Translations under genes and position numbers: made by a program
Notes under the pieces: model-generated
Databases searched by the model: none
Told to the model about the DNA's origin: nothing
What the model saw: only the letters and a program-made list of their open reading frames with translations
Shown here: piece by piece, positions 30,133-40,631 of the stretch
Layout of the letters: each line of letters opens with the position of its first letter
Position numbering within the stretch: position 1 is the first letter of the stretch
Assembly (NCBI RefSeq): GCF_015352955.1
Contig: NZ_JACYOX010000003.1
Coordinates: 1 to 64,000 of the forward strand
Source of the DNA: Noviherbaspirillum soli
Lineage (GTDB): Bacteria > Pseudomonadota > Gammaproteobacteria > Burkholderiales > Burkholderiaceae_D
DNA length: 64,000 nucleotides
Direction: 5' to 3'

Positions 30133-31488
30133 ATGGCCACATCAAAAAAGCCTAAGAAGGCGATAAACTCGACTCCGCTTGCCGTATCAAGCCCCGAGCA
30201 GCCCGAGTTGCTTGCATCCGAGTTCAGGAAAGCCAACGATGCCATCGGTTTCCGCGTTGTGGAAGGCAAATTCTCGCTGTTGTCGCGTCGTATCTATAAC
30301 GCCTTCATTTTCAGGGCGCAGGAGGTGGGCAGGACCGGTGTCGACGCGCCGGCCGATGTGCCTGGCTTCGAGGAATACTATTGGATAAGAATGGCTGATC
30401 TGTGCGCCAACACCGAGTACACCAGCCGGGATTATGAATTCTTCAAGGAGCATGCGGAGGCGTTGCAGAATATCAAGGTGGAAGCCACCTCCGACAAGAT
30501 GTGGGCCAGCGAACGGTTGCTGGCAGGCCTGACCATCTTTAACACCTCGGGGCTGCGCAACAAGGGTGGCACGGTCTTCATCGGCTTTGCTTTTCCGCCC
30601 CAGGTCAAGGAAAAAGTTCTCAAGCCAGACACGTACACCAAGCTAAGCCTTTACTACCAAGCAGTGCTGCGCAGTGCGCACAGCCTGGCGCTGTACGAAG
30701 TATGCCGCCGGTATGCAACCAGCCCTTCCCATCTGACCAATCGCGACAGCTGGCAGGAGTGGTATCACGTACTTTCTGGCAATTCGATCAAGGATGTCGT
30801 GCTGCCGGAATACAAGTACTTCAAGCGCGACATGATCGTCAAGGCGCTGTCCGAAATCAATAGCGTGACGGACATCGATGTCGAACTGATCGAAACGAAA
30901 CGGGGCCGCAAGGTAGAGGAAATCCAGTTCCGGGTCCAGTTGAAGGCGCAAGCCTCGTTACTCGAACCAGGTGCTGCAATCGTCATCGACTCATCCGTGA
31001 TCGAACGCATGCTGCGCATGGGTGTCAGCGAGGCGGACGCGAAGGAATACTATTCGAACTACGAAGAAAAATTGCTGCTGGCTACGATCGACTTCGTCGA
31101 GAAGCGGATCAAGAAGGGACCGAATGTGGATGCGCCTGCGGGCTACTTCCGCACCGCGCTGCAAAAGGGCTTTGCCACTGTTGCTCCGGTAGCGCAGCCG
31201 TTAGGCAAGGCCAAAGCTGCTTCCAAGCCCAGGAAAGGATATCGCGAGCGATTCATCGCCGCGCGCAATCAGGAGGCACTGCGCTATTACGGTGAATTGT
31301 CGGCGCAGGAACAGACCAGCCTGTTCAGCGAATTTTCTGCCCAGGCTGATCGCAGCATCAAGCCGCATCTTAAAAAGGGTTTGAATTCCCCGGTGCTCAG
31401 CGCTGCATTCGCAGACTGGCTGGCTACCCGTACCTGGGGCGAGGTGACCGATGCTGCGGTGCTGGATTTTGCCGAGCTGGATGGCTGA
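30133..31488 (+). CDS. replication initiator protein (Rep_3 / RepB type)
   Basis: Initiator of 451 aa, longer than most plasmid Rep_3 proteins because of C-terminal extension. The N-terminal winged-helix region (about residues 25-140: 'LSRRIYNAFIFRAQEVG', 'YYWIRMADLCANTEYTSRDYEFFKEH') and the second one (about 165-290: 'LALYEVCRRYATSP', 'YKYFKRDMIVKALSEINSVTDIDVELIETKRGRKV') match the dual winged-helix design that binds iterons. The C-terminal 120 residues are basic then helical. It sits immediately downstream of 18 iterons. No ribosome binding site is obvious at the ATG, consistent with low expression. Confidence 0.88.
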   Translation: MATSKKPKKAINSTPLAVSSPEQPELLASEFRKANDAIGFRVVEGKFSLLSRRIYNAFIFRAQEVGRTGVDAPADVPGFEEYYWIRMADLCANTEYTSRDYEFFKEHAEALQNIKVEATSDKMWASERLLAGLTIFNTSGLRNKGGTVFIGFAFPPQVKEKVLKPDTYTKLSLYYQAVLRSAHSLALYEVCRRYATSPSHLTNRDSWQEWYHVLSGNSIKDVVLPEYKYFKRDMIVKALSEINSVTDIDVELIETKRGRKVEEIQFRVQLKAQASLLEPGAAIVIDSSVIERMLRMGVSEADAKEYYSNYEEKLLLATIDFVEKRIKKGPNVDAPAGYFRTALQKGFATVAPVAQPLGKAKAASKPRKGYRERFIAARNQEALRYYGELSAQEQTSLFSEFSAQADRSIKPHLKKGLNSPVLSAAFADWLATRTWGEVTDAAVLDFAELDG

Positions 31489-31603
31489 CCCGTTCGAGAC
31501 CCGGTACCTGTGCATGGGCTCGGCAAAGTAATCGGCCCTGTTCGAATGCCGGCGGCTCCTTTGAACGATGCCGCCAGCCCCGCGGGCAATCCCGTATAAC
31601 GCT

Positions 31604-32719
31604 TCAGGACGATGTACTGCTCCTGCCGCCTTTTTTCTCCGCCGCCTGCGCTGCCGTGTCCAGACCTGGTTGGGACACCTGCGCTTCTGCCAGCGTTTTC
31701 TTGACCGCACTGATAATTTCGGTTCGCAAGCCCTCCGGTGCGTTGGACAGGTCTATCTTGAGCCGCCCGTCTTCGAACTCGCGAATGGAACCCAGCCGCA
31801 CATTTCCCCATTGCAGCGGATAGGCGCGTGAACGCTCCCGGGTGAGCGGCTCCTGCGTCTTTCGGTCTCGCAAGCGTTCAAGGTCCCTGACTGACAGTTT
31901 TTCTTCAATCACCTGCTCCGCCACGGATTCAAGCGCCGGTTCGTCAACCAGCTTTGAAAGCTGCCGCAGTTCCTGCGCGATACGAATGCCGAAACTGGCC
32001 GGACGGGTCTTGATGATGCTGAGCACGCCAGCAGGCAGGTCGAGCAGCGCCAACGTCTTCGACACCGTGCCCTGCTTGATATTCAGATGCTCGGCGATAT
32101 GGTCCTGGCTGCGGTAGGTGCCGTCATCGAGCATGGCTTTCCACGACAGGGCATTGTCCAGTATGGTCTGGTCGTTGCGCTCCTCGTTGAGCAAGAGAGA
32201 TAGCCGGTAGGCTTCGAGGTCGGACAGCGGCTCGACAATGGAGGCCAGCAGCGTGCCGCGTCCCAGGCTTTGAAGCGCACGTTTTCGGTAACGGCCCTCA
32301 ATCAATAGATAGCTGCCCGGCTCCGCGGGGTCAGGCATGACGACCGCAGCCACGCGCTGACCGTCGCGCGCAATGCTGGTTGCCATTTCATCGATGCGCG
32401 CCGGGTCGTACACCTGCCGCGCATTGCGCGGATGATCCTTCACACTGGCAATCGGTATTGCCTGCACCACATAGCCATCGGATGCTGCATCGCTCGTGGC
32501 GGAAGACGTCTGCCCGGCTGGCCGGGCCTGTTCGGTTGCGGTCGCAGTCGCTATCGCCGCTGCTGGCGGCGCTTCCGTGGCCGTTTGCTCGGGCCGCTGT
32601 TGCTTAAGCCGGCTCATGGCCATGACCAGATCGGCGTTATCAAACTTGTCTCTTGCCTGGCTGCTCTGGTCGGCAACGCTGGTGTTGAGCCTGTCGTACA
32701 AACCCTTCTTTTTAGTCAT
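31604..32719 (-). CDS. parB: ParB-family centromere-binding protein
   Basis: Partition protein of 371 aa. The N-terminal 75 residues are disordered. The CTPase/ParB-N domain follows ('IPIASVKDHPRNARQVYDPARIDEMA', 'YLLIEGRYRKRALQSLG', where GRYRKRA stands for the GERRxRA box), then a helix-turn-helix 'SQDHIAEHLNIKQGTVSKTL' (around residues 205-225) and a C-terminal dimer domain. It loads at parS sites and works with ParA to segregate the replicon. The start overlaps the parA stop by four bases. It is convergent with rep. Confidence 0.93.
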   Translation of the reverse strand: MTKKKGLYDRLNTSVADQSSQARDKFDNADLVMAMSRLKQQRPEQTATEAPPAAAIATATATEQARPAGQTSSATSDAASDGYVVQAIPIASVKDHPRNARQVYDPARIDEMATSIARDGQRVAAVVMPDPAEPGSYLLIEGRYRKRALQSLGRGTLLASIVEPLSDLEAYRLSLLLNEERNDQTILDNALSWKAMLDDGTYRSQDHIAEHLNIKQGTVSKTLALLDLPAGVLSIIKTRPASFGIRIAQELRQLSKLVDEPALESVAEQVIEEKLSVRDLERLRDRKTQEPLTRERSRAYPLQWGNVRLGSIREFEDGRLKIDLSNAPEGLRTEIISAVKKTLAEAQVSQPGLDTAAQAAEKKGGRSSTSS

Positions 32720-33414
32720 TTTCTGGCCCTCGCCTTTGGTGCCTGCAAGTTCAGCGCTAGCATTACTTCATCAAATAAGGCTTCTATTTCATTTATCGCT
32801 GCTTTCGCACTACTGCCGAAGTAGTGGACGGAATCGCCCGTCAGCATGGCTTCCACATAGGCAGTACGTTGATGCAGCCTGGTTTTGAATAGTGGGGCGG
32901 TTTCGCGCATGGTCGCCATACTAGTCAATGAATGCTTTGACATGGCCAGGTTGGCGATCACATTCGAACCTAGCAGTCTTATCCTAAGGTCAGGGTTCAT
33001 CGTGCTGGCACGTTCGGCCAGTTCGAGAAGATCGGTCGATGCCCAGAGATCGCCCGGCTTCGGAACGATGGGGACGATGGCCAGGTCTGCAATCATCAGC
33101 ATTACCTGTGGAATCGGCGAATCTACCGACGGAGGGCAGTCAACGATGATGAGTTCATAGTCTTCGACATATTGCTTCACTTCCTGGGCAATCTTGGCCT
33201 CGGCCATCGCAAGGCCCATCACCCGTATCTTGTGTTTCTGGCCATCCTCTGCCTGGGCGACCCACTTCGTTGCAGTTCCCTGCTTGTCGGCATCGATCAG
33301 CAGGGTCTTGAAATGCCTGCGCACTGCGGTGCCGGCAAGGTGGACGGCTGCGTTGGTCTTGCCTGCGCCGCCCTTCTGGTTGGTGATGATAATAATTTTA
33401 GCCGGCATAACCAT
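32716..33414 (-). CDS. parA: ParA-family partition ATPase
   Basis: Walker-type ATPase of 232 aa. Deviant Walker A KGGAGKTNAAVHLAG at residues 15-29 and Walker B 'LIIVDCPPSVDSP' near 88. No N-terminal helix-turn-helix, so it is the short (type Ib-like) ParA, and autoregulation would be by another factor such as ParB. A promoter with an overlapping inverted repeat lies just upstream, then two identical palindromes that may be parS. Confidence 0.93.
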   Translation of the reverse strand: MVMPAKIIIITNQKGGAGKTNAAVHLAGTAVRRHFKTLLIDADKQGTATKWVAQAEDGQKHKIRVMGLAMAEAKIAQEVKQYVEDYELIIVDCPPSVDSPIPQVMLMIADLAIVPIVPKPGDLWASTDLLELAERASTMNPDLRIRLLGSNVIANLAMSKHSLTSMATMRETAPLFKTRLHQRTAYVEAMLTGDSVHYFGSSAKAAINEIEALFDEVMLALNLQAPKARARK

Positions 33415-33421
33415 CCCGATG

Positions 33422-33464
33422 TTTAGTAAGCGTCTCTTATACTAAATGTAATTCATTAATTCAA
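33422..33464 (-). promoter_or_regulatory. parAB promoter and overlapping operator
   Basis: On the minus strand, -35 TTGAAT (33459-33464), a 17-base spacer and -10 TATAAG (33436-33441). An inverted repeat TTTAGTA...TACTAAA (33422-33428 and 33440-33446) overlaps the -10 box; another GTTTAGTA is at 33512-33519. This fits an autoregulated partition operon. Confidence 0.6.
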
Positions 33465-33536
33465 CTATTAATTTCAATAGCGAGCCGTCTGTATTCGTTC
33501 ACGTCCAAGCTGTTTAGTACGCCATACGATCCAGGC

Positions 33537-33552
33537 TATTCCCCGGGGAATA
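33537..33552. repeat. candidate parS site 1
   Basis: Perfect 16-bp palindrome TATTCCCCGGGGAATA, 120 bases upstream of parA. An identical copy lies 660 bases away. Perfect 14-16-bp palindromes near parAB are the usual form of parS in betaproteobacterial replicons. Confidence 0.6.
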
Positions 33553-34196
33553 TGGTACGGAATCGATTTGGCTTGAGCCTCAACGTTTGGTTTGTTCAGG
33601 AATATTTTTATTGGAATCCGACCCGAGCCGAGGCCAGTTCTCGGTTTATAGGTCCTATCGAATTGATTTATCCGCTGTCCGTTTCGACAAAGTGCTAGCC
33701 TCAACTATTTTCGCGAAGTCCTGGACGGTAGCGCGGATCGAAAAATAGTGATTGCATGAAAATCAGGTGTTGTCCCTGAATCCACGTTAATAGAAGAGTC
33801 GTCCGACTCGGCGCCTCGTAGAGTAAGGATTACTGATTCGACTCGTAATTTTGTGCTACGCCTCCTAATGCACAGAATTTAAGTGTTTTTGGCCGGTTGA
33901 AATAAGCACAGTAGCCATCTCAAAAGGCTTCTAAATCTCGTTGCCGCAGCGAGCGGACAATTTTCGGACTCTTTAATCCAATGATATTCAAAGGGAAGCA
34001 ATCAAAGTCGTTACCCAACTTGCTTGACTGGACGCTATGGTCATGTCTATAGAGCAATCCCGCGCTGTTCATGGGGAGGAAGATGCGCTCGTGCACTGGT
34101 TCTCCCTCAAGTTCACACCTTTATATTGGTTTTGGTTCGTTTCGAGTTCGCCGTGGGCCGGGCATGGACTCGCTTGAAATCAGCAATGAAAAGCAA
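33553..34196. other. gene-free, AT-richer segment between the two palindromes
   Basis: About 640 bases with base composition clearly less GC-rich than the surroundings. The short reading frames here lack start signals and known motifs. It could be a centromere region loaded by ParB from the flanking palindromes. Nothing else is recognised, including in 34213-34409. Confidence 0.5.
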
Positions 34197-34212
34197 TATT
34201 CCCCGGGGAATA
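34197..34212. repeat. candidate parS site 2
   Basis: Second perfect copy of TATTCCCCGGGGAATA. It is exactly 660 bases from the first and lies between parA and the recombinase remnant. Confidence 0.6.
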
Positions 34213-34409
34213 CTCTATTCGCTTGCTGAAACGAGGTCTGCCGAGATGCCAGGCTATGCTATTTGCATCCTCAGCACTTTTCGGTGCAAGGAATAAACGC
34301 CAGGCAGTCCAGCCTGGCTCGTCTTCGGAGGCCGCGCCAGCTACACTTCCTGCTTGAGGTAGCCACCAGACTATGGCGACTGATACATGACGAACATGGC
34401 TGCCCAGAT

Positions 34410-36221
34410 CTACTCACGATAGATGAAGGAATCAACTGAAATTTGCCGCAGCCGATTTGCCAGGCCTGGGTTGGTGGCACTGATATCGTTCGCCACCCTG
34501 CCAAAGTAGTCTTTGATGATCCGATAAATTCTCGAACCTGATAAGGCATGTAACCCTGCATTGCTCCCGCCCTCTGTCGATATCGCTGTGATAAGAGGCG
34601 CCGAAGGCGACACGCTGTCCAAACCTTCAAAACCATGAAAGCGAAAGATGCCGAGAAGTGCGTCATGCAAAGCTGCGCTGACGATAATTGTTTTACCCAG
34701 CAAATCCTCAGTATCTACGCGGAGACGCCACTGGCTTCCATCATGGTAAAGCGCGTCACGACGTAGCGAACTCACTCGCTGCAGCCTGCAGCCTGTTTCT
34801 TTGAGCAACAGCAAGATTGCCTTGATGCGCAAGGATTGTGCCGACACGGGCTGGCTTTCCAGATAGGTCCATGCTGCCGTCCACTCGTCTTGCAGTACTG
34901 CCTTGCGACGACTTTCTTCCCTATGCGATTTCGACGCCGGGTTCGCCACGATGTTTGTTCCGGCCGAAGGGTCGCTCTGGAGATAGCCCGCAGCATGCAG
35001 GAACCGCATTAGGCACTTCAACAACGACAGAGCCGCGCGCTGCGACGCAATTGATAGCGGTCCTTCAAACGGCCGCCACCGCACGGACCAACGATCTACA
35101 CCGCGTGGTCCCAGCCAACTTGCCTGCGGGATGCGGTGTTCCGGCGCCCATGCCTCTGGAGACTGCCTGCCCAGTTGACTCAGAAAATGCAGATAAGCAC
35201 GCACCCCAGCGGTGTCTGTCGAACTCAGTGGCTTTCCAGCTTCCAGTACAGCCCAGAGCAGGAAACGCTCCGCTTCCTTGCGACAGGCACGCGCCGTATG
35301 GCTGCCTGGTTTCAGTTGCAGCAACCAGGCTTGGATGGCTTCGATGTCGTTCGTAGCAGCAATTGATGCCATGGCGCCGCGATTGGTACCTGTCACGCCG
35401 CTCAGGGAGTCGGGTAAGTACAAACGTTCCAAAGGCAGGATGTCCAGACCCTTTGCAACCGGCCCTGCCAGTTCGTTCTGTATTTTGCGCGGCGGTGTAA
35501 TACCACGCGTAGAGAGGGTAGCCCCCAGCGCGTCCCGCGTGGAGGGAAGGAGCAGCCAGCTACTAATATGACGTGCTGCCTTCACGCCTATCCTTGGCAC
35601 CTTTCGATACCAGTGAAAACCGTGCGCCTCGATCGTCGCATGCAATTGGCCCAAGGTGATGATGTTCGCCTTTACCAGATAATTTGCCAGCCGGGGATCT
35701 ATCCATGCCGAGACCGAATCATCGAGGCTGGGTTCCATTCGGATACGACCTTCGATGATCTGTAGCAGCGCCTCCTGCCGCCGTCTCAACCGGCGATTAC
35801 GTTGCGCAAGTCGCTCAGCATTGCCTTTCCGGCCGGGGTATTCCAGCTCGAACAATTCAAGCAGCTCGACCTCGGAATACATGTGGTACGGATCGCGCTC
35901 CTCCTGGAATTCTGCCAGCGTGAGCAGGGCGCCAGCCTGTTCCTCCGCTGCTTTCCGCACCGGCCGCAGACGCAGCAGACGGGCTGCGGACCGCTGGCCG
36001 CAGCGTTCAGCCTCAACGACGAGCTGCTGCGTGATCCAGCCAAGCAATCCTTTCGCAGCGGGCATACCCGAGTCTTTCTCGGACGCCCCCGCTTCGCCTC
36101 CCGGGTAACGTTCTGCCAGCAAACGCAGATCCAGCTCGTCCAGATAGCCACGATAAAAGGCAAAATGCTGGCGCGCCAAACGAATCAATACACTTCCGCG
36201 GCTTGTCCAACTGGCAGCCAT
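34410..36221 (-). pseudogene. tyrosine recombinase, C-terminally truncated
   Basis: Large site-specific integrase (603 aa) of the type often found beside origins of Burkholderiales replicons. The N-terminal part is a DUF3701-like integrase N-terminal domain, including a helix-hairpin-helix-like stretch 'VPRIGVKAARHISSWLL' near residue 210. A SAM-like core-binding domain follows (about 285-410). The catalytic domain begins with the first Arg in 'LLKETGCRLQRVSSLRRD' (about 480), but the protein ends at 'LRQISVDSFIYRE', before the HxxR, H/W and nucleophilic Tyr motifs. It is therefore probably inactive. No intact C-terminus was recognised in the other frames downstream. Confidence 0.75.
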
Positions 36222-36646
36222 AAAAATTCCTAAGGGATTGAAAAGAAAGGCAAAAGAGTTTTTTCAGGAACGATCCTAAAAATGGCATTCTGCTGTGAGC
36301 ATTATTATGCGCGATAAATCACTATATTGATAATGCAGGCTTACAGCATAAATCGTGAATTAATATTTCTTGAATGCAGCTTTCTGCCAGACCGCCAATC
36401 CAGATTTGCAGCGAAAGTCATTTTTCAGGGTGCTGGTCATTGAGACCTGTTTGCCCCAAGGTATCGGCGACGGAAGCGACGCGCGACAGAACTGGTCCGT
36501 GAGGTCCAGAAAGTTTTCGTTCGCGCTCGTCGAATTTCCGACCGCTTTGGGAAACCGTCCACAAAGGACTTAGGAGCATCAGCGGAATTGAAATCCGCGG
36601 CAGCAAGCAAACATCCTTTTCCCGACTGCCATCAACAAAGTACGAG
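36222..36646. other. intergenic region with imperfect dyad upstream of the recombinase
   Basis: The segment holds an imperfect inverted repeat: TGCTGTGAGCATTATTA (36291-36307) against TGATAATGC-AG-GCTTACAGCA (36329-36348), one mismatch in each paired block. It could be an operator or a recombination core site for the adjacent recombinase. The rest shows no credible gene. Confidence 0.45.
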
Positions 36647-37439
36647 TCACGCGAAAACCTCGGTTTGCGCGAAGCCGTTGCAACCAATGACGTCGTTGCG
36701 CACGGTTGGCCGCTGCTGGGTGCATGAAACCGGTTTGCCGTCCTGGCGTAGAACACCCGGCACATTGACACGTTGCCGATGTGCGCGTGGCTTAACACTG
36801 CGCACCTGCCCGATAAGCGACCAGCCATACTTTATTGGCTGATTGGGACGAAAGCCCGATTCGTCAAAGTAAAACAGTCCGCGTTGCCCCGCGGATGCTC
36901 GCTGGTGCAGCGGCCCAATTACGGCTCTGGCGCGGTCAAAGGCGTCTCCGTCAAGTTTTTTCAAAGCTGTATCGGCACCTTTTATAGCGCATCCGCGCGC
37001 TATCCAAATACCGCTTAATCGCATAGACGCTCACCGCATGTTGCTGCTTGCGCTGCTTGATATGACGCAGCAGCGCACCCGCTGTTCCGCCTGGCTGGTT
37101 GGCCAGGTCACGCAATGCCTGCTGCTGCGCTTCATTCCAACTCGGCAGGCGTCCGGAATGAAGCCTTCGTGCAAGCCGGTCGAGCCATCCTTGTTCCAGC
37201 GCTGTCGCCAGTGCCCAACACTGTTCGGGTGCACTGCGAACTCGCTTGCAACCTGCTGCAGCGTCAATCCCTGGCTCAGCCGCACAATGGGCTTGAGCCC
37301 GAATCCGGGTACGTGGATGGCTACGTCGATGGCTATGGAAAATGCCCATGCCGCACAGTGTGCGAATTGCCACCGGACTCAGTTCCAGACGTTTCCTGCT
37401 GCCAGCCTCCGAAAATCTTCCTTCAGACTTTGACCGCAA
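36647..37439 (-). pseudogene. decayed IS630-type transposase
   Basis: The coding signal is spread over three frames. An N-terminal helix-turn-helix ('LTLQQVASEFAVHPNSVGHW') is read in the frame of 37031-37285. The middle ('NEAQQQALRDLANQPGGTAG', 'SVYAIKRYLDSARMRYKRCR') is in the frame of 36951-37439. The catalytic region with 'LFYFDESGFRPNQPIKYGW' (DDE-type Asp-Glu) is in the frame of 36647-37024. At least two frameshifts and loss of the C-terminal third make it non-functional. Terminal inverted repeats were not found. Confidence 0.7.
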
Positions 37440-37486
37440 ATTCCGCTTGATTGCTTAGGAAATCAGCGGCTGAGGGCGCTTTCCGC

Positions 37487-39211
37487 TCAACGCCTGGCCT
37501 GGCTGGGCTGGGCGGGGCTGGCCAGCCAGGCTTCATACTGGCGCCGGCGGGTGCTGCCTTCATAGCCGTTCATCCGGCTCAGCCTGGAGACCGGCACGCC
37601 GGCAGCCAGCAGCGCCTTCTGTACGACCAACGCCTCGTCGCGGTCTTCATCGTGGAAGTAACGCAGGTCGGCCACGCTGGGTCCCTTGCCCGTCACCTTG
37701 ACTTCCATCAGCCGTATGCCCTGCGCGCCGAGGGCGCGCCGCTGCGCCTGCACCTGGTCGCGCTCGCGGGCGTCACGCACATGGACGTACACCACTGCCG
37801 GCGTGGATGCCGTGGTCGCTGCGGCAGCGGCTGGCGCCGTTGCGCTGGCTGCCTTGTCCGGGGCCGCTGCGCTGGCCTGCTTGTCCGGACCGGACGGCGT
37901 TGCGGGCTGGGGCGGTATGTCTGATGAAGCCGGCGCCGCGGGCGCACCAGCCGCAGGCTGGCTTGCAAGAGCCACCTTGTCATCCGCTGCCGGCGCTGAC
38001 TGCGGCTGCGATGCGACGGCTGGCGCTGCTGCCTGCGCCGGGCCAGCGCTGCCGCGGTCGGACACCGGCAGTCCTTGCCATGCCAGCATGCCGGCGCCCG
38101 CTGCCAGCAGCAGTCCCAGCGCCAGCGGCCATGTACGGCGGCGACGCGCTGGCGCGGCCGGTTGCAGGTCAGGCACGGCCATCGCTGCGGCGGAGGTAGG
38201 CGCGGACGCGGACGTGATCTGCGCTGCATGGCTGTGCTGCCCCAGGGTCTCCTGCCCGCTTGATTGGTGTTCCGGTTCTTCCTGCCGGTCCGGATCAGGT
38301 GAATGCGGCGCATCCGGCGTTTCCGCGGCGGCAGCGAAGGCAGCAGGGGCGGGCGTGAGCAAATCCGCGGCCGCATCGTCAGCGGCTGGCTGCGGAACAG
38401 CCGCCTCCGCGGAGGCGATGCCGGCGTCGTTGTCATGCAGGCCCGCAGTTGGGTGATCCGGCCGATGACGATGCAAAGCCTGCCCGTCGTCCCCGGCCTG
38501 TTCAAGCGGCACTTTCGCGGTTAGCCGCTCCAGCAGCATGCCGAACGAGCGGTCGCGGCTTGCGCTGCCGGTAGCTGCGGCCGCGCCTTGTGCCGGCAGT
38601 TCGTGACGGCCCATCCGCCCGGCTTCGGCACCGGGCGCCGGCTGGCCGGGAGGGGGAATGCGCAGGCAGCCGTCGCCGATGCCCGGCATGCGGTGTTCGA
38701 GGCGGGTCAGCAGAAATTCCGCGGATTCATCCAGCACCAGCAGCAGATGCAGATCGAGTGCGCGGTCGCCGGCCAGCGCCACCAGCGCCTGCTCGAAGAT
38801 CTGGTAGTGCGGATCATGGGTAGGCCGGGCAAGCAGGCGTTCCATGCGGTTCAGGATGAGCAGGAAGGAACGGCGCTGACGTCCCTGGGCCTGATGCAAC
38901 AGCTGCTGCAGTGCCTGCGCTTGACTGCCGGCCTCGGGCAGGCTACCTGGCTCGCCATCGCCTGTTGCCTGCGCGGCGCACGCCAGCAGCGCCGCCAGCG
39001 GCTGGTCTTCCCAGTCCTCGAAAAGCAGGCAGGTTTCGGCATGCCCGGTCAGCCTGGCCGCTTCCAGCAGCGACGGTCCCGCGTCGGTGCCGGATTCCAG
39101 CGCCACGGTGACCCGTGAGATGCGCGCCATCGCCAGGACGCCTGCCAGAAATTCCCCGTGTTGGGACGCCATTGCGTCGGCGTCGTCGCCGAACGTGCCG
39201 CTCTTCGTCAT
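37487..39211 (-). CDS. membrane-anchored hypothetical protein with C-terminal SPOR/LytR_C-like domain
   Basis: Protein of 574 aa. The first 190 residues look like a degenerate NTPase-type domain ('FLLILNRMERLLARPTHDPH', 'DLHLLLVLDESAEFLLTRLE') without a Walker A lysine. A long Ala/Pro/Gln-rich linker follows, then a single transmembrane helix (about residue 365, 'TWPLALGLLLAAGAGMLAW'), another low-complexity linker and a periplasmic C-terminal domain (about 480-560: 'VYVHVRDARERDQVQAQRRA', 'DLRYFHDEDRDEALVVQKAL') with the look of LytR_C or SPOR domains. Position beside the maintenance core is noted, but no function can be assigned. Confidence 0.65.
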   Translation of the reverse strand: MTKSGTFGDDADAMASQHGEFLAGVLAMARISRVTVALESGTDAGPSLLEAARLTGHAETCLLFEDWEDQPLAALLACAAQATGDGEPGSLPEAGSQAQALQQLLHQAQGRQRRSFLLILNRMERLLARPTHDPHYQIFEQALVALAGDRALDLHLLLVLDESAEFLLTRLEHRMPGIGDGCLRIPPPGQPAPGAEAGRMGRHELPAQGAAAATGSASRDRSFGMLLERLTAKVPLEQAGDDGQALHRHRPDHPTAGLHDNDAGIASAEAAVPQPAADDAAADLLTPAPAAFAAAAETPDAPHSPDPDRQEEPEHQSSGQETLGQHSHAAQITSASAPTSAAAMAVPDLQPAAPARRRRTWPLALGLLLAAGAGMLAWQGLPVSDRGSAGPAQAAAPAVASQPQSAPAADDKVALASQPAAGAPAAPASSDIPPQPATPSGPDKQASAAAPDKAASATAPAAAAATTASTPAVVYVHVRDARERDQVQAQRRALGAQGIRLMEVKVTGKGPSVADLRYFHDEDRDEALVVQKALLAAGVPVSRLSRMNGYEGSTRRRQYEAWLASPAQPSQARR

Positions 39212-39364
39212 AAATCCTGTCCAGCCTGGTGATCCGGCAGTCGCGCCGGTTTTGTCGGAATGTCATCATTTAAGCAGTGACATTATGCTATGCATCAACT
39301 CTGCTGCAACAGTCCGGGCTGTGACGGAAATCAACAAGGCTTTTGGTTGGGCATGCCTATCGCC

Positions 39365-40579
<1,215 letters not shown>

Positions 40580-40631
40580 GGGGCGGCTGCGCAAAAAGAC
40601 GCCATTATCGGCGATGTGGCCGCGATCGGTG

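Noticed and set aside
33537-33552. Palindrome as a chance restriction-site-like sequence
   Set aside because: The inner CCCGGG alone would be unremarkable, but 16 identical bases twice beside parA is better explained as a binding site.
33474-34296. Short open frames between parA and the recombinase
   Set aside because: No ribosome binding sites, odd composition, and they run through the palindromes.
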